NCBI GenBank assembly: GCA_000752035.1 | Contig: CCFE01000024.1 | Location: 525,639-589,638 of the forward strand | Source of the DNA: Bacillus rubiinfantis | GTDB taxonomy: Bacteria; Bacillota; Bacilli; Bacillales; Cytobacillaceae | Length of the DNA stretch: 64,000 nucleotides | Direction: 5' to 3' | Part shown: positions 61,805 to 64,000 of the stretch, piece after piece | How positions within the stretch are numbered: position 1 is the first letter of the stretch | How the letters are laid out: each line of letters opens with the position of its first letter | Notes under the pieces: model-generated | The model's input: only the letters and a program-made list of their open reading frames with translations | The model's database searches: none | Told to the model about the DNA's origin: nothing | Made by a program: the position numbers and the translations under genes

Positions 61805-63357
61805 TAAGATACGCCTCCCATTACGCTAGTGTAATATTCCATTCCTCTTGTTACTACTGTGGCTTTTGCTGCGGGGTTATCATTTTTTGAATCATTCGAT
61901 GACTGATAACTCGGGGTTTTTTCTTCATTTAATCTGGTATAGTGGAGTGCAATATCACGCAAATCATTCGCACTCCAAAGCTGCTTTTCAATGCAAACAG
62001 CGAGGGCTTTCTCAATTGTTGGCCGGAAATGGTTAATGACAGATTGAATTACTTGAAGCTGATCCCTTACATATCTTGGATGACTCTCCGCTACTTCATT
62101 AACAAACTTTTGCGCTTTTTCTTGATCATCAAACTGTCGGATAACCGTCTCTTTGTAAGCTTGAATACCCTTGGAGCGATCCCTTGTATGCTGTCGATTC
62201 TTTATCAATTCTCCTTTCCCAAGGCATAATTTATGCTTTGCTATTACCTCACCTTGAAGATCTGCTTTTATAATAAGCTCTCCGTCGTGTATTTCTAAAT
62301 AAACCTTATTGTCTCCCCGCGGACGATAGGTCCCTAACGGAACCGAATAACGATTCGATTTATATTTGATAATATTGTCCTTTTGAACATTTCTTGTTAT
62401 GCTAGAAACAAGGTTGCTTTCGAAAGAAAGCAGGGAGGAGACCGGTTTCAAGTGTTGCTTTTCCAGGGCGTGCACTTCTACTGGTCTTTTTTTCGTTGTG
62501 TTGTGAATATTGTAATTCCCTGTTCTACTCAACCATGCTAAACACTTTTCATTCCAAGCGTCCAAATTAGGGAATACCCGATTTTTCGCAAAGTTGTATT
62601 TTACATATTTCACAACATTTTCCACTCTCCCTTTACTTTGGGGATCTGCCTTCCTACATAGATAGATTCTAAATCCACGCTCTTGCTTGTACGCTTGGAA
62701 TTCACTGGTTAATATGATATCTCCTGCATTTTCACTTACAGTGATCAAATGATCCTGGTCATATACAATTTCCTCTGGTATTCCTCCAAGATACTCAAAC
62801 GCCTTCTCATGGCACCGAACAGTATCCCTAGTAGTAAAAGGCCTGTCTAACCATTCCACATATTTAAAGCGAGAATGAGAGAGTACAAAGGTAATAAAGT
62901 ATAACTTTACAGTTGTTTTATCCTGCTTCTTGACCGTAATCTCACCCCAATCCACCTGGACCTGTTGCCCCATTGGCAGATCCTCCACAGCCTCATGGTC
63001 ACGAATACGTATGACCTTTGGAATATGATAAATATCCCTTATTTCACTGACATAACCCCGTACCGTACTACTTCCAATAACAATATGAGGATAATGCTCT
63101 TTTAGCCAATCCTCCACTTGTGCAGAAGATAAATCCGGATCCTCTTTTAGCCAACTTAAAATCTTATCACGATAAGGGTCAAGCTTCTTACTTCTGCTTT
63201 GCATAGATATTACCCAATCAGTGGCCTCCTCAAAAGTCATATCCAACAATTTATAAACTGTATTCCTAGAAATCCCCAACTTTTTTGCAATAGCTGCTAT
63301 CTTAAATCCTCGATCTTTTAATTGATGTACCTCGATGAATAATGTCAATTTTTCCAC
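61804..63357 (-). CDS. istA: IS21-family transposase IstA of IS-C
   Basis: This 517-residue DDE transposase has the helix-turn-helix FKIAAIAKKLGISRNTVYKLL and catalytic residues in VQVDWGEITV, EIVYDQDHLIT and SKGRVENVVKYVK. A C-terminal KSNRYSVPLGTYRP region matches other IstA proteins. The GTG at 63357 is preferred because GGAGG lies nine bases upstream; the longer frame to 63396 begins before that site. The gene is intact. Confidence 0.92.
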   Translation of the reverse strand: MEKLTLFIEVHQLKDRGFKIAAIAKKLGISRNTVYKLLDMTFEEATDWVISMQSRSKKLDPYRDKILSWLKEDPDLSSAQVEDWLKEHYPHIVIGSSTVRGYVSEIRDIYHIPKVIRIRDHEAVEDLPMGQQVQVDWGEITVKKQDKTTVKLYFITFVLSHSRFKYVEWLDRPFTTRDTVRCHEKAFEYLGGIPEEIVYDQDHLITVSENAGDIILTSEFQAYKQERGFRIYLCRKADPQSKGRVENVVKYVKYNFAKNRVFPNLDAWNEKCLAWLSRTGNYNIHNTTKKRPVEVHALEKQHLKPVSSLLSFESNLVSSITRNVQKDNIIKYKSNRYSVPLGTYRPRGDNKVYLEIHDGELIIKADLQGEVIAKHKLCLGKGELIKNRQHTRDRSKGIQAYKETVIRQFDDQEKAQKFVNEVAESHPRYVRDQLQVIQSVINHFRPTIEKALAVCIEKQLWSANDLRDIALHYTRLNEEKTPSYQSSNDSKNDNPAAKATVVTRGMEYYTSVMGGVS

Positions 63358-63479
63358 CTTTCCAATCCTCCAGTTAAGCAAATATGATAGTTTCATAGTA
63401 GCCTAACTGTTGATATTTTTGGAAAAAAAGTGTTCATTTTTATCTGGCGGAAACTGTTGATTTTAGTTTAGCAGTTACA

Positions 63480-63484
63480 ACTAT
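63480..63484. repeat. target site duplication of IS-C, right (ACTAT)
   Basis: It matches 60993-60997 directly beyond the other end of IS-C. Confidence 0.88.
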
Positions 63485-63583
63485 TTGGCATGTGCGAAAG
63501 ATAACCCCTTTATGCACCGTAAGAAAGCAAATGAAGATGATGGAATAATTAGGTAAGGGTGGCAGTTGGCAAGTGGTACATTT

Positions 63584-63793
63584 TTAATTGCCATTTGATG
63601 CATTTTTTACTTGCCAAATACACGCCTTAAATTCATTCATGTAATACTTAATAGTGTGCGGTCGTAAATTCCTTAACTCACAGTCCTTTACGAATAATTC
63701 AATAGCTTCACGAAAACTTTCTACATATGACTTAGTTTCCTTTTCCATAACTTGTAATTCACTGTCATTTAAAATATTTTTCCTTCTTGCCAT
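63584..63793 (-). pseudogene. int: tyrosine recombinase (integrase), N-terminal fragment
   Basis: The ATG at 63793 follows AAAGGGG and opens MARRKNILNDSEL, then SFREAIELFVKDCELRNLRPHTIKYYMNEF. This is the SAM-like core-binding domain of phage-type integrases. After about 57 residues the frame enters the right end of IS-B and stops (last codons from the insertion sequence). The catalytic domain with R-H-R-Y is missing. The intact enzyme would have been about 300-400 residues. Together with the tRNA-Leu fragment it marks an integrated island whose integrase is dead unless another copy exists. Confidence 0.8.
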
Positions 63794-63835
63794 AATAGCT
63801 ATTTCCCCTTTCTCACCAGTCACCAATGAACACGA

Positions 63836-63853
63836 CTCAGTGAACACGATTTG
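63836..63853 (-). repeat. tRNA-Leu-like stretch in the integrase leader
   Basis: The minus strand reads CAAATCGTGTTCACTGAG, close to the attachment-site tRNA segment CAAAATCGTGTTCCGTGAG. A second GAACACGA copy lies 15 bases away (63828). It could be an integrase-binding core or a leftover attachment sequence. Confidence 0.4.
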
Positions 63854-63940
63854 AACTAATTTTGTCGTGTAGAAAACAGCCAAAAAAACACTAAAAAACA
63901 AAGAAAAAACGCCTTCCTACATAACTGTAAAAAGACGTTT

Positions 63941-63988
63941 AATTCCTTGATATTACTTAATTCTACTGTAATTGAAGGTAATAAAAGA
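63941..63988 (-). repeat. right copy of the inverted repeat flanking the integrase region
   Basis: The inverted counterpart of 58391-58437 (TTACCTTCAATTACAGT; ATTAAGTAAT on the minus strand). It lies about 150 bases upstream of the integrase start. Confidence 0.55.
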
Positions 63989-64000
63989 CCTTAAAAGAAA

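Larger units (their letters stand above)
60998..63479 (-). mobile_element. IS-C, IS21-family insertion sequence nested in IS-B
   Basis: This 2482-bp element has ends TGTAACCGTCAAGTAG (left) and TGTAACTGCTAAACTA (right, minus strand). They align without gaps over more than 50 bases, including two internal GAACA(C/G)TTT copies. ACTAT is directly repeated outside both ends. The genes istA and istB run on the minus strand and overlap by one base. It is younger than IS-B because it lies within it. Confidence 0.93.
58586..63622 (+). mobile_element. IS-B, IS21-family insertion sequence interrupted by IS-C
   Basis: The left end reads TGTTTATGGCATTATAAAAA and the right end, on the other strand, TGTATTTGGCAAGTAAAAAA. 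Each is followed by a second TGGCA-TTAA-ATGTA copy about 25 bases inward. Without IS-C and its duplication the element would be about 2550 bp. It carries intact istA and istB. No target duplication is found (AATTC left, CGCCT right), which suggests an adjacent deletion after insertion into the integrase gene. Confidence 0.8.

Noticed and set aside
1..64000. CRISPR arrays, rRNA genes, riboswitches and prophage structural genes
   Set aside because: No regularly spaced repeats, rRNA segments or recognisable riboswitch cores were seen; apart from the integrase fragment there are no phage genes.

Overview
The window is chromosomal DNA from a low-GC, endospore-forming Bacillaceae (Bacillus, Neobacillus or a close relative; the genus cannot be fixed from sequence alone). 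The evidence is sporulation genes (spoVR, prkA, yhbH), strong AGGAGG-type ribosome binding sites, TTG/GTG starts, and gene groups that keep Bacillus subtilis order: prkA-yhbH-trmL-yhbB-queG, yhcT-yhcU-pgcA, and spoVR-yhdB.

Region 1 (1-32 kb) is core metabolism and housekeeping. It holds a DUF445 membrane protein, an e(P4)-type phosphatase, and an alanine module (permease, AdeR-like PucR regulator, alanine dehydrogenase). SpoVR, phosphoglucomutase, a pseudouridine synthase, a DUF47-Pit phosphate transporter pair, deoC, a YhgE/Pip protein and a DUF1646 transporter follow. Next come the N-acetylglucosamine set nagA-nagB-nagR with a recognisable NagR operator, a KinB-like sensor kinase, a YkwD/CAP lipoprotein, the YhbH-PrkA stress/sporulation pair, trmL, a YhbB amidase and queG.

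Region 2 (32-54.5 kb) is an accessory catabolic island. It encodes two short-chain dehydrogenases around a Thermoanaerobacter-type zinc secondary alcohol dehydrogenase, then an Escherichia coli-style anaerobic allantoin pathway: two allantoinases, an NCS1 permease, AllC, AllE, AllD and the oxamate carbamoyltransferase subunits AllG (DUF1116) and AllH (DUF2877). It also has a carbonic anhydrase, an MFS transporter, two full-length PucR regulators, an iron-dependent alcohol dehydrogenase and two alpha/beta hydrolases. FNR-type palindromes (TGTGA-N6-TCACA) sit upstream of three dehydrogenase transcription units, and PucR-box-like motifs sit upstream of the second PucR gene and the iron alcohol dehydrogenase. 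My reading is that this is a low-oxygen allantoin-fermentation module coupled to alcohol dehydrogenases that could dispose of reducing equivalents. AllF and carbamate kinase are not in the window.

Region 3 (54.5-64 kb) is dominated by mobile DNA. Three different IS21-family elements can be delimited from their terminal repeats. IS-A (55682-58130, target duplication ACAGG) sits just upstream of a small membrane-protein gene. IS-C (60998-63479, duplication ACTAT) is nested inside IS-B (58586-63622). IS-B has no target duplication and cuts a tyrosine integrase gene. Left of it, at 58319-58370, lies the 3' half of a tRNA-Leu(CAA) gene. This is read as the attachment site and left edge of a genomic island that extends beyond the right end of the window.
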